Notes: generated by a model from the sequence alone, not told the origin. A stretch of 56,901 nucleotides of DNA from Paraplanobispora siamensis (GCF_016863175.1 NZ_BOOJ01000034.1:1-56901); one strand, 5' to 3'. Positions 33,260 through 42,050 are shown, counted from the first letter of the stretch. Translations and numbers: made by a program.

Positions 33260-33284
33260 GCGTTCCTCTTGAAGACTCAAAGGA

Positions 33285-33320
33285 GTTTGCATCGCAAACC
33301 TCTGGTTTGAACTGTAAACC
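33285..33320. promoter_or_regulatory. Two adjacent inverted repeats upstream of the minus-strand ABC operon
   Basis: GTTTGC-N3-GCAAAC (33285-33299) and GGTTT-N7-AAACC (33304-33320) lie 26-61 bases upstream of the membrane protein ATG. They share the GTTTG core and are candidate operators for the 106-residue winged-helix protein. Confidence 0.55.
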
Positions 33321-33370
33321 ACACTGCGGTGCCAACTCAAGGGTTCGGCGTCTCCGGTTTCTTTACCGGC

Positions 33371-33410
33371 TCCATATATGGAAGTATCTAAAGTGCTAGG
33401 ACATTAGATA
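33371..33410. promoter_or_regulatory. Palindromes upstream of the GntR (YtrA-type) operon
   Basis: TCCATATATGGA (33371-33382) is a perfect 12-bp palindrome. Next to it, arms TATCTAA and TTAGATA (33385-33391, 33404-33410) frame a CTAG-centred near-palindrome of 26 bp (22 of 26 positions symmetric). This ends 13 bases before the GTG of the GntR gene and fits a GntR dimer site. Confidence 0.6.
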
Positions 33411-33423
33411 AATGGAGGAACCG

Positions 33424-33816
33424 GTGATCGAGTTCCATCTGGATGCGAGGACCGGAGTCTCGCCGTACCTGCAGCTGGTCCAGCAGGTACGGCACGCGCT
33501 CCGGCTCGGCCTGCTGCGTGAGGGCGATCAGCTGCCGACCGTCAAGGAGGTCGTCGCGCAACTGGCGATCAACCCCAACACCGTTCTGAAGGCCTACCGG
33601 GAACTCGAGCACGAGGGCCTGGTCGCCGCCCGGCCGGGGGTGGGGACGTTCGTGACGGCGACGCTCACCGACACCTCGCTGGCCGCGCACGGCCCGCTCC
33701 GGCTGGAGCTGCGGCGCTGGCTGACCAAGGCCCGCCGGGCCGGGCTCGACGAGGAGAGCATCGAGGCCCTCTTCATGACCACCTTTCGGACCACCGCTCA
33801 GGAGGACATAGCGTGA
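33424..33816 (+). CDS. GntR-family transcriptional regulator, YtrA subfamily
   Basis: The 130-residue protein has a winged-helix domain (GVSPYLQLVQQVRHALRLGLLREGDQLPTVKEVVAQLAINPNTVLKAYRELEHEGLVAARPGVGTFV) and only a short helical C-terminus, the YtrA layout. The GTG at 33424 has GGAGGA five bases upstream and is preferred over the ATG at 33412. It leads a tightly coupled operon with an ABC ATPase, permease and two lipoproteins; YtrA-type regulators usually repress exactly such ABC operons and respond to cell-envelope-active compounds. Confidence 0.9.
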   Translation: MIEFHLDARTGVSPYLQLVQQVRHALRLGLLREGDQLPTVKEVVAQLAINPNTVLKAYRELEHEGLVAARPGVGTFVTATLTDTSLAAHGPLRLELRRWLTKARRAGLDEESIEALFMTTFRTTAQEDIA

Positions 33817-34703
33817 CTTCCGTCTTACGGGCCCAGGGACTGGGCAAGAGGTACGGCAGGCGCTGGGCGCTGCGCGAGTGCACCATCGACATCCCGGCGG
33901 GCCACGTCGTCGGGCTGGTGGGTCCCAACGGAGCCGGCAAGACCACGCTGCTGAAGCTGGCCGCCGGCCAGCTCGAACCGACGGCCGGTGACATCACCGT
34001 GCTGGGCGGGCGGCCCGGGGGCTCGCCCGCACAGCTGGCCAAGGTCGGGTTCGTCGCCCAGGACACCCCCGTCTACGCGGGGCTGACCGTCGCCGAACAC
34101 CTGCGGCTGGGAGCCCGGCTCAACCCCCGCTGGGACGACGCCATGGCGCGGGAGCGCATCGCGCGGATCGGCCTGGCCCCCGCCCAGCGGGCGGGCAGGC
34201 TGTCGGGCGGTCAACGCGCCCAGCTCGCCCTGACCCTGGGCCTGGCCAAGCGGCCCGAGCTGCTGATCCTGGACGAGCCGGTGGCCTCGCTCGATCCGCT
34301 GGCCCGCCGCGAGTTCCTGCAGGGACTGATGGAGGCCGTCGCCGAGCACGAGCTCAGCGTCGTGCTCTCCTCCCACCTGGTCTCCGACCTGGAACGGGTC
34401 TGCGACTTCCTGATCGTGCTCGTCGGCTCGCGCGTACCGGTCGCCGCGGAGACCGAAAGGCTGCTGGCCACCCACTACCGGCTCACCGGCCCGCGCCGCG
34501 ACCCCGACCGGCTCCCCGCAGGCCAGCACGTGGTCTCCGCGCGCCACACCGACCGGCAGAGCACGTACGTGATCCGCACCGACGCCTCGATCCACGACCC
34601 CGCCTGGACGGTCGGTCAGCTCAGCCTGGAGGACCTCGTCCTGGCCTACATGGAAAAGCGCCCCGCCGAGAGCCGGCGCGTCGCCCTGGAGGTGCAGCGA
34701 TGA
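33813..34703 (+). CDS. ABC transporter ATP-binding protein (YtrB-like)
   Basis: The 296-residue ATPase has Walker A GPNGAGKTT, signature LSGGQRAQLAL, Walker B LLILDEPVASLD and H-loop VVLSSHLVSDLERV. A C-terminal extension of about 80 residues (RLTGPRRDPDRLPAGQHVV...) is common in this subfamily. The GTG start overlaps the GntR stop. It pairs with the permease encoded next, whose ATG overlaps its TGA. Confidence 0.93.
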   Translation: MTSVLRAQGLGKRYGRRWALRECTIDIPAGHVVGLVGPNGAGKTTLLKLAAGQLEPTAGDITVLGGRPGGSPAQLAKVGFVAQDTPVYAGLTVAEHLRLGARLNPRWDDAMARERIARIGLAPAQRAGRLSGGQRAQLALTLGLAKRPELLILDEPVASLDPLARREFLQGLMEAVAEHELSVVLSSHLVSDLERVCDFLIVLVGSRVPVAAETERLLATHYRLTGPRRDPDRLPAGQHVVSARHTDRQSTYVIRTDASIHDPAWTVGQLSLEDLVLAYMEKRPAESRRVALEVQR

Positions 34704-35743
34704 TCTGGCTGACCTGGCGCCAGCTCCGCGGTTCGGCCACGATGACGGCGGCCCTGCTGGTGATGCTCGTCGCCGTCCTGGCCCTGACCGGCTCACAGCT
34801 GGCCGCCGACTACTCCAGCGGGATCGCCTCCTGCACGCGGGGCGAGGAGTGCGCGGGCTTCTACGACCAGTTGTTCGACGACTACCAGATCCCCTTCATG
34901 GCCAGCATCCTCGTCGTGCTGGTGCTGCCCGCCATGATCGGGCTCTTCTGGGGGGCGCCGATGATCACCAGGGAACTGGAGGCCGGCACGCACCTGCTGG
35001 TGTGGAACCAGAGCATCACCAGGACCCGGTGGCTGGCGGTCAAGCTCGGGTTCGCCGGCCTGCTCGCCGTCGCCGCCGCGGGAGTGAGCGGCATCGCGGT
35101 GACCTGGTGGTCCGGCCCGCTGGACCAGTCCGCCCCGCCCGGCTTCGCGCTGATGGACCCCCTGGTGTTCAGCGCGCGCGGGATCGCTCCGCTGGGGTAC
35201 GCGGCCTTCGCCTTCGCCCTCGGGGTGACCGTGGGCATGCTGGTACGCCGCACCCTGCCCGCGATGGCCCTCACCCTGGTCCTCTTCGCCGCCGTCCAGA
35301 TCGCCATGCCGCTGCTGGTCCGGCCCCACCTGATCCCCCCGGTCACCTCGGCCTTCGAGCTCGGCCGGGAGAACACGGACGGCTTCGGTATCAACCGCGA
35401 CGGCACCTTCGACATCCGCATAGATGCGGCGATCCCCGGGCACACGGGCGCCTGGGTCCTGTCCAGCGAACTGGTCGATCCGTCCGGACGCACGATCGCC
35501 GCCAGCGGCCAGGACGGCCGCGTCGAGGGGGTCTCCACCACGTCGGGAGCCTGCGCACCGGCGGCGGGGCCACCGGACGGCTGCCCGGCCGAGGTCAACC
35601 GGCTCGGCTACCGGCAGAAGGCGACCTACCAGCCCCTCGAGCGCTTCTGGCCCCTGCAGTGGATCGAGACCGGGATCTACGCCGCGTTCACCGCCGGCCT
35701 CACGTGGTTCTGCTTCCGGTGGATCAGAAGGCGCCTGTCATGA
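34700..35743 (+). CDS. ABC-2 family transporter permease with large extracytoplasmic loop
   Basis: The 347-residue protein has about six helices: one near 10-30, a cluster at 70-205 and a last one at about 320-340. Between the last two, a loop of about 100 residues (about 210-315) contains two Cys (SGACAPAAGPPDGCP) that could form a disulfide outside the cell. The ATGA overlaps on both sides show it is translated with the ATPase and the S41 lipoprotein. The exported or sensed molecule is unknown. Confidence 0.87.
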   Translation: MIWLTWRQLRGSATMTAALLVMLVAVLALTGSQLAADYSSGIASCTRGEECAGFYDQLFDDYQIPFMASILVVLVLPAMIGLFWGAPMITRELEAGTHLLVWNQSITRTRWLAVKLGFAGLLAVAAAGVSGIAVTWWSGPLDQSAPPGFALMDPLVFSARGIAPLGYAAFAFALGVTVGMLVRRTLPAMALTLVLFAAVQIAMPLLVRPHLIPPVTSAFELGRENTDGFGINRDGTFDIRIDAAIPGHTGAWVLSSELVDPSGRTIAASGQDGRVEGVSTTSGACAPAAGPPDGCPAEVNRLGYRQKATYQPLERFWPLQWIETGIYAAFTAGLTWFCFRWIRRRLS

Positions 35744-37158
35744 AGGCCGCCAGGACTGCGGCGGCCGGGCTCGCCCTGCTCCTGGCCGCGGCCTGCACCT
35801 CGCCGACGCCGCCGCGCAGCCAGGCGAGCGCGGCGGCCGGTACGGCCTGCGCGCGGCCTTCGGGGGCCCCCGGGGCGGAGACGCCCACCACGATCGACGT
35901 CATCGGGCAGGCCTACTTCTGCATCCTCGACCGCTACTACAGCGGCGCCACACTGGATGCCCGCTCGCTGCTGACGGCCGGATTCACCGCCCTGACGCAG
36001 GAGCTCAACCGCAACGGGCGCGACGTGCCCGAGGCGACCATGCCGGCGCTGACCGGTGACCGCAGAGCCGACTGGACCGCCTTCGAGGCCGCCTACCGCA
36101 GGACCGTCGACCAGGTCCCCGACCTGCGCGACCAGCTGGCCGTCGTCACCCTCGAGGCCGTCGTGGCCAGTCTCGGTGACAACCACGCCCGCTGGGCGCA
36201 CGACGTCGAACGGCCGCCCGGCTACTACGACGGCGACGGCTACGGCCTGGGCCTCCAGGCGAACGTCAACGGCCCGCAGGTGGACGCCAACCCCGGCACC
36301 GCCGTAGCCCCGCTGTTCGTCACCGCCGTGCAGGGCGGCGCCGCCCAGGCCGCCGGGCTGCGCCCGGGTGACCTCATCGAGTCGATCAACGGATCGGCGC
36401 CCTTCGTCGACGGCGAGCCCACCCCCGCGATCGCCGCCCTCTACCCGCGATACCCCGAGGCGCGCCCGGCCCGGCTGCGGCTCCTGCGGCAGAGCACCGG
36501 CCACCGCTGGACCGTGACGCTCAAGCCCGGCCTCTACCCGCAGGATCCGGCAGCCCTGCAGGTGGTGCGATCGGAGCTGCTGGAAGACGACATCGCCTAT
36601 GTACGGCTGCGCGGGTTCGCCTCCGACGCGGCGACCAGGGTTTTCAAGGCCGTCTCCAGGCTGCGCACCGGCCGGACGCTGTCCGGCGTCGTGCTGGACC
36701 TGCGCGGCAACGGCGGCGGCAGCCCCACGGAGGCGACCCGGCTGGTGAGCGCGTTCGCCCACGGCAAGGTCACCGCCTACCAGTGCACCGTGGACGGCGA
36801 GTGCGAGACCATGCGGACCGACGACACCGTCGAGCTGCTCGGCCTGCCGCTGGTGGTGCTCACCGACCGCGGCTGCGCCTCGGCCTGCGAGCACTTCAGC
36901 TCCGCGGTCAAGGACCTGCGCCTGGGCCTGCTGGTCGGCACCAGAACCGCCGGAGTCGTCTCCGGCCCGGCGCAGTCGTACCTGCTGAGCAACAACACCC
37001 TGCTGAGCTTCCCGTCCCAGCACCACCTCGGGCCCGACCGAGAGGTGATCGACCGGATCGGCGTACCACCCGACCACCACGTGCCCCCGACCCCCGAGGA
37101 CGCTGCCGCCGGGCGCGACCCCGCGCTGGCCAAGGCCCTGACCTTGCTGCACGAGTGA
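35740..37158 (+). CDS. S41-family peptidase lipoprotein with PDZ domain
   Basis: The 472-residue protein has a lipobox (LLAAACTS, Cys19), a helical N-terminal region, a PDZ-like segment (QAAGLRPGDLIESINGS) and a C-terminal S41 core with VVLDLRGNGGGSPTEA and the Ser-containing TDRGCASACEHFSSAV. The basic residue usual in CtpA (GxxxxGK) is not evident after GTRTAG, so it may follow the tricorn/TSP-like variant or have altered activity. Surface-anchored by lipid, it is co-translated with the ABC permease (ATGA overlap), so processing or degradation of an exported or surface polypeptide is a reasonable inference. Confidence 0.87.
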   Translation: MKAARTAAAGLALLLAAACTSPTPPRSQASAAAGTACARPSGAPGAETPTTIDVIGQAYFCILDRYYSGATLDARSLLTAGFTALTQELNRNGRDVPEATMPALTGDRRADWTAFEAAYRRTVDQVPDLRDQLAVVTLEAVVASLGDNHARWAHDVERPPGYYDGDGYGLGLQANVNGPQVDANPGTAVAPLFVTAVQGGAAQAAGLRPGDLIESINGSAPFVDGEPTPAIAALYPRYPEARPARLRLLRQSTGHRWTVTLKPGLYPQDPAALQVVRSELLEDDIAYVRLRGFASDAATRVFKAVSRLRTGRTLSGVVLDLRGNGGGSPTEATRLVSAFAHGKVTAYQCTVDGECETMRTDDTVELLGLPLVVLTDRGCASACEHFSSAVKDLRLGLLVGTRTAGVVSGPAQSYLLSNNTLLSFPSQHHLGPDREVIDRIGVPPDHHVPPTPEDAAAGRDPALAKALTLLHE

Positions 37159-38322
37159 ATGGACCTCCCGATGAGACAGCTCCTGGCAGTCGCCGCGGGA
37201 CTGGCCGTCCTCGCCGCGTCCGCCTGCTCCGCGCCCACCCCGCCCCGGCCCGCCGGTGTGGCGGCCACGCCGACCGGACCCGTCACCCTGCCCGCCCCCA
37301 CCGGCCCCCATCCGGTCGGCACCACCGCCCTGTACCTGAAGGACACCTCCCGCCCCGACCCCTGGAACCTCGACGCCGACGCCCGGGAGCTCAAGGTCAC
37401 CCTGTGGTACCCGGCCGAGCGGCGCGAAGGGCGGCGGGCGCCGTACATGACGCCGAAGGAGTCGGAGCTCCTCCTGAAAGGCGCCAGGATCACCGGCGTG
37501 CCGCCCGACACGCTGAGCAGGACGCGCACCAACGCCGTCGAGGACGCCGGGCCCGCGGGGCGGAAGCTCCCGCTGGTGGTGCTCTCACCCGGTTTCACCA
37601 AGCCGGTGAGCACCCTCACGTCCCTGGCCGAGGACCTGGCCAGCCGGGGATACGTCGTGGCCGGGATCGACCATCCCTACGAGAGCTACGTCACGACCCT
37701 CCCCGGCGGGCGCGTCGCGGAGTGCATCGCGTGCGACAGCGACAGCGACCCGGGCTTCGGCACGGGCGTGGTCCGGGGCCGGGCGGCCGACGTCTCCTTC
37801 GTGCTCGACCGGCTGCCGTCGGAATGGGACGGCTCCGGCCGGATCGACCGCTCCCGGATCGCGATGGTCGGTCAGTCGATCGGCGGGGCCGGCGCGATGG
37901 CGGCCATGGTGGAGGACTCGCGCGTGCGCGCCGGGATCGACATGGACGGCACCACCTACGCCCGCATCCCCGAGGGCTTCTCCCGGCCGTTCATGTTCAT
38001 CGGCGCGCCGCAGCACGTCCCCGGCGGACGCGACACCTCCTGGGACCGCGACTGGAAGCTGCTGACCGGGTGGAAGCGCTGGATCGTGCTGACGGGCGCG
38101 GACCACCAGTCCTTCACCGACGGCCCGCTGCTGATGGGCGTCCTCGGCGTGGAGCCCCCCTACGGCGCCCTGGACGCGGCGCGCGCCGCCGAGCTCACCC
38201 GCACCTACGTGGCCGCCTTCCTCGACCGGCACCTGAAGTCGCAGCGGCAGCCCCTGCTGGAGGGGCCGTCGCCGAGCCACCCCGAGGTCAGGTTCTGCCC
38301 CGAGGCGTGCGGCCGGTCGTGA
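37159..38322 (+). CDS. Alpha/beta hydrolase lipoprotein, PAF-acetylhydrolase-like
   Basis: The 387-residue protein has a lipobox (LAASACSA, Cys23), a disordered Pro/Thr segment and an alpha/beta-hydrolase domain resembling the plasma PAF acetylhydrolase/dienelactone hydrolase group: VTLWYPAE, VVLSPGFTKPVSTLTSLAEDLASRGYVVAGIDHPYES, nucleophile elbow GQSIGG, IDMDGTT and a late His in TGADHQSF. It likely cleaves a short acyl ester outside the membrane. The ATG immediately follows the stop of the S41 gene. Its own stop directly abuts the convergent cydC stop with no bases between. Confidence 0.87.
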   Translation: MDLPMRQLLAVAAGLAVLAASACSAPTPPRPAGVAATPTGPVTLPAPTGPHPVGTTALYLKDTSRPDPWNLDADARELKVTLWYPAERREGRRAPYMTPKESELLLKGARITGVPPDTLSRTRTNAVEDAGPAGRKLPLVVLSPGFTKPVSTLTSLAEDLASRGYVVAGIDHPYESYVTTLPGGRVAECIACDSDSDPGFGTGVVRGRAADVSFVLDRLPSEWDGSGRIDRSRIAMVGQSIGGAGAMAAMVEDSRVRAGIDMDGTTYARIPEGFSRPFMFIGAPQHVPGGRDTSWDRDWKLLTGWKRWIVLTGADHQSFTDGPLLMGVLGVEPPYGALDAARAAELTRTYVAAFLDRHLKSQRQPLLEGPSPSHPEVRFCPEACGRS

Positions 38323-40119
38323 TCACCGCCGGGAGACCAGCGCCTCCGAGCGCCACAGGTCCCGGTAGTAACCGGGGACCTCCACCAGCTCGTCGTGGGT
38401 TCCCCGCTGGACGACCACGCCGTTCTCCAGCACGACGATCTCGTCCACCTCCTCCAGGCCGCGCAGCCGGTGCGTGACCAGCAGCGTCGTCCGCCCCCTG
38501 GTGGCGTCGAGCAGGTCGGCCATGAGCGCGTCGGCGGTCTCCTCGTCGAGTGCCTCGGCGGGCTCGTCCAGCAGCAGCACGGGCGGGTCGTTCAGCAGCG
38601 CCCGCGCCAGCGCCAGCCGCTGCAGCTGCCCGCCGGAGACCGTCCGCCCGTCCTCCCCGAGCGGGGTGTCCCACCCGGTGCGCTCCACCCACGTCTCCAA
38701 CCGCGCCCGCCGTACGGCCTCGGCCATCTCCTCCTCCCCGGCCTCCGGCCCGGCCAGCCGCAGGTTGTCCCGGAAGGAGGCCTGGAACACGTAAGGATCC
38801 TGGGTCAGCCCCGTCATCACCCGCCGGGCCTCATCCGGGGAAACCTCCCGCAGATCGACTCCCGGCTCACGATTTCCCGCTCCCCGCGCGTCTGCGTGGT
38901 GCGAGGTGCCGTCGCTCCCCGCTTCCCGCGCCTTCGCGCGGTGCGGGGGGCCGTCGGAGTCCGAGCCGGAGGCGAGGGGGTGCAGTCTGATGGTGCCCGA
39001 CTCGGGCTCGACCAGGCGCATCAGGGCCGCCAGGAGGGTGCTCTTGCCCGCGCCGCTCGGGCCGACGATCGCCACGCGCCTGCCCGGGGTGAGGGTCAGG
39101 CTGACGCCGTTCAGGGCGGGAGGGCGGCCGGGGCTGTGGCGGACGACCAGGTTCTCGACCTCCACCGTCAGCGGGCCGCCGGGCACCCGCTCCGGCCGCT
39201 CCGGCTCGGTGACGGCGGGAGGGGTCGCGCGGACCTCTCTGAGGCGGCGCAGGGCGGCCGACACCCCGGTCATCCGCTCGGCCGCCGCGGCCATCGGCAG
39301 CACGGGCTCGAACGACACCAGAGAGGTCAGCGCGAGTACGGCGGTCGCCACGGTCCCGGCGCCCGACGTCTGGGCCACCAGCACCACCCCGACGACGGTC
39401 AGTCCCTGGGCGAGCACCCCCAGGCAGGCGGCCACCGCGTTGACCCGGGCCTGGCCCCGCTCCAGCACGGCCAGCCGGGCGTCCGCCTCCTCGCAGGCCG
39501 CCAGGGCGCGGTCGGTGGCCCCGTAGGCGGCCAGGTCGGCCGAGCCGTGCAGCAGGTCGGCGACCCGGGCGGCCAGCTCCGCCCGGGCGGGGGCGATCCG
39601 CGCGGACCGGCGCCGCGTGATCGCGGCGACCCCGGAGGGGAGGGCGACCCCGGCGACCAGCAGCCCGGCCAGCAGCACCAGCGCCGCCGCGGGGAGCAGG
39701 AACAGCCCCAGCGTCACCGCCGCGAGCCCGGTCACCAGCGCCGCGACCGCCGGGAGCAGCCCCCTGACCAGCAGGTCCTGCACCGCGTCGGTGTCGTCGA
39801 CCATGCGGCTGAGCAGGTCGGCCCCGCGCTGGTTCAGCGGGCCCGCCGGGACCAGCGCCCGGTAGAGCTCCTCCCGGGTCGTCGCCTGGGCGCGGAGCGC
39901 GACGTCGTGCCCGGCCAGGCGCTCGCCGTACCGGAAGACCCCCTTGGTCGTCGCGAACGCCCGCACCCCGACGATCGCCACGCTCAGCGCCGCCAGCGGC
40001 GGCTGCTCGGCCGCCCGGGTGATGAGCCACGCCGCGGAGCCGATCAGCCCCAGCCCGGCCAGCTCCGCCGCCGCCCCGGCCGCCATCGCGAGGGCGAGCC
40101 GCTTACCTGTCCGGCTCAT
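38323..40119 (-). CDS. cydC: Thiol-reductant ABC exporter subunit CydC
   Basis: The 598-residue half-transporter has six N-terminal helices (about 10-290) and a nucleotide-binding domain with Walker A GPSGAGKS (353-360), Q-loop Gln440, signature VSGGQ (494-498), Walker B LLLDEP (515-520) and His550. With CydD it exports thiols (glutathione or cysteine in E. coli) needed for cytochrome bd assembly. An extra low-complexity segment of about 38 residues (381-418), made of two SDGxxHxAxAREAG-like repeats, interrupts the domain between the Walker A helix and the Q-loop. Its start overlaps the cydD stop. It is last in the cydABDC operon. Confidence 0.92.
   Translation of the reverse strand: MSRTGKRLALAMAAGAAAELAGLGLIGSAAWLITRAAEQPPLAALSVAIVGVRAFATTKGVFRYGERLAGHDVALRAQATTREELYRALVPAGPLNQRGADLLSRMVDDTDAVQDLLVRGLLPAVAALVTGLAAVTLGLFLLPAAALVLLAGLLVAGVALPSGVAAITRRRSARIAPARAELAARVADLLHGSADLAAYGATDRALAACEEADARLAVLERGQARVNAVAACLGVLAQGLTVVGVVLVAQTSGAGTVATAVLALTSLVSFEPVLPMAAAAERMTGVSAALRRLREVRATPPAVTEPERPERVPGGPLTVEVENLVVRHSPGRPPALNGVSLTLTPGRRVAIVGPSGAGKSTLLAALMRLVEPESGTIRLHPLASGSDSDGPPHRAKAREAGSDGTSHHADARGAGNREPGVDLREVSPDEARRVMTGLTQDPYVFQASFRDNLRLAGPEAGEEEMAEAVRRARLETWVERTGWDTPLGEDGRTVSGGQLQRLALARALLNDPPVLLLDEPAEALDEETADALMADLLDATRGRTTLLVTHRLRGLEEVDEIVVLENGVVVQRGTHDELVEVPGYYRDLWRSEALVSRR
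38866..38979. repeat. Imperfect repeat inserted in the cydC ATPase domain
   Basis: About 114 bases of low-complexity sequence hold two diverged units of about 42 bp (around TCCCCGCGCGTCTGCG and TTCCCGCGCCTTCGCG). They encode the extra 38 residues in CydC. Confidence 0.55.
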
Positions 40120-42050
40120 CGTGACTCTCCGCCCTGCGCCGTGGAAACGCTGTCATCGAACCCGTCGGGAGATATATCCGATATGTCCGGCGCGTCAGCG
40201 TCGGACATATCGCGACCGGCGCCGGGAGTCCCTCCGGTGGGACGGTCAGGCGCGGTACCGGTGTACGCGATGCGCCGGTCGGGAGAGGTCTCGGAATCCG
40301 GGCGGCCGGATATGGCGCCGGCCTGTGGGAGGTCCCGGCCGGAAGAGGTCCCGGAGGTGGAGAGGTCCCGGTCGTCGGGGGGATTCCGGGGGATTCTCCG
40401 ATCGGAGACGATCCGGCCGTCGGCGATTCTGATCACCCGGTCGGCGAGGTCGATCATCGCGGGGCGGTGGGCCACGATCACCGCCGTCCGGCCTTCGGCG
40501 AGGTCGCGGGTCGCGGCGACGATGGCGGCCTCGCTCCGGCCGTCGAGGCGGGCGGTCGGCTCGTCCAGCAGCAGGGCGTCGGCGCCGGGCAGGCAGAACG
40601 CGCGGGCCAGCGCGACCCGCTGGCGCTGTCCGGCCGACAGGTTCGCGCCGCGTTCGCCGAGCACCGTGTCGTAGCCCTCCGGCAGCTCCGCCACGAACCC
40701 GTCCGCGTGCGCGGCCCGGGCGGCGGCGCGGACCTCCTCCGGTGTCGCGCCGGGGGAGCCCAGCCGGATGTTGTCGGCCACCGAGACGGCGAACAGGTGC
40801 GGGCGCTGCGGCACGAACGCCGGCCGCCAGGCTCCGGCGGCGAGGTGGGCCCCGTCGACCAGCACCCGGCCGTGCTCCGGGGTGAGGAAGCCGAGCAGCA
40901 GGTGCAGCAGGGTGCTCTTGCCGGCGCCGCTCTCGCCGACCAGCGCCACCCGCTCGCCCGGCGCGATCACCAGCGAGACGTCCTCCAGCGCCGCCTCCCG
41001 GCGGCCGGGATAGCGCACCGTGACGTTCTCCAACCGGATCTCCGGGGCCCTTCGCTCCGGCCCGTCTGGGGAAACGGAGGACGCATTCCCGTGGGCGGCG
41101 GGCCGCGGGGCCGGCTCGCCCTCGGCGTCCAGTACGGCGAACGCCTGGTCGGCGGCGGCGACGCCCTCCATGGCCGCGTGGAACCTGGTGCCCATGTTCC
41201 GCAGCGGCAGGTAGGCCTCCGGGGCCAGCAGCAGCACCAGCAGCGCGGTCGACAGGTCCAGCGTCCCGCCCAGCAGCCGCAGACCGATCGGGACCGCGAC
41301 CAGGGCCAGCGACAGCGACGCGGCCAGCTCCAGCACCAGCGACGACAGGAACGCCACCCGCAGCGTGCGCATGGTCGCGGCCCGGTGCTCGTCGGCGACC
41401 CGCCTGATCACGTCCGCCTGGTAGCGGGCCCGGCCGAAGGCGCGCAGCGTCGGCAGGCCGCGCACCACGTCGAGGAAGTGCCCGCCGAGGCGGGACAGGG
41501 CCCGCCACTGGCGTTCGGTGACGGCCTTGGTGTGCATGCCGACCAGCGCGCCGAAGACCGGGATCAGCGGGAGCGTGACGAGCACGATCACCGCGCTGGC
41601 CAGGTCGGCGGTGAGCAGCCGGACGAGCACGGCGATCGGGACGACGCCCGCCACCGCGACCGAGGGGAGATAGCCGTTCAGATAGGGGTCCAGGGCGTCC
41701 AGGCCCCGGCCGGTCAGCGTCACCAGCTCGCCCGAGCGGTGCGAGGTCGGCCGGGCCGGGCCCAGGTCCCGCAGCCGCGACAGCAGCCGGTGGCGCAGGA
41801 CCGACTTCACCGCGGTCGTGGTGCGCCCGGCCGCCATGCCCTGGACCAGGCCGAGCACCCCCCGGGCCCCGACGACCAGGGCCAGCGGGAGCAGGGCGGC
41901 GACGGCGAACCGTCCGGACAGGACACCGGCCAGCAGTTCCGCCTGGACCAGGACGAGCAGTCCGGCGAGGACCGCGGCGGCCAGGCAGAGGGCCAGGTGA
42001 CGGCGGACGGCTCGCTCGCTCCGCGCCAGCCGCAGAAGATCCTTGTGCAT
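40116..42050 (-). CDS. cydD: Thiol-reductant ABC exporter subunit CydD
   Basis: The 644-residue half-transporter has a six-helix domain (about 15-290) with the CydD-like GRGLDALDPYLNGYLPSV segment and an ATPase domain with Walker A GESGAGKS (372-379), signature LSAGQRQR (471-478) and Walker B LLLDEPTARLD (493-503). Beyond residue 550 a hydrophilic tail of about 95 residues, rich in Asp, Ser and Pro (...DMSDADAPDISDISPDG), is present, which I do not know from other CydD proteins. It forms a heterodimer with CydC. Confidence 0.92.
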   Translation of the reverse strand: MHKDLLRLARSERAVRRHLALCLAAAVLAGLLVLVQAELLAGVLSGRFAVAALLPLALVVGARGVLGLVQGMAAGRTTTAVKSVLRHRLLSRLRDLGPARPTSHRSGELVTLTGRGLDALDPYLNGYLPSVAVAGVVPIAVLVRLLTADLASAVIVLVTLPLIPVFGALVGMHTKAVTERQWRALSRLGGHFLDVVRGLPTLRAFGRARYQADVIRRVADEHRAATMRTLRVAFLSSLVLELAASLSLALVAVPIGLRLLGGTLDLSTALLVLLLAPEAYLPLRNMGTRFHAAMEGVAAADQAFAVLDAEGEPAPRPAAHGNASSVSPDGPERRAPEIRLENVTVRYPGRREAALEDVSLVIAPGERVALVGESGAGKSTLLHLLLGFLTPEHGRVLVDGAHLAAGAWRPAFVPQRPHLFAVSVADNIRLGSPGATPEEVRAAARAAHADGFVAELPEGYDTVLGERGANLSAGQRQRVALARAFCLPGADALLLDEPTARLDGRSEAAIVAATRDLAEGRTAVIVAHRPAMIDLADRVIRIADGRIVSDRRIPRNPPDDRDLSTSGTSSGRDLPQAGAISGRPDSETSPDRRIAYTGTAPDRPTGGTPGAGRDMSDADAPDISDISPDGFDDSVSTAQGGESR

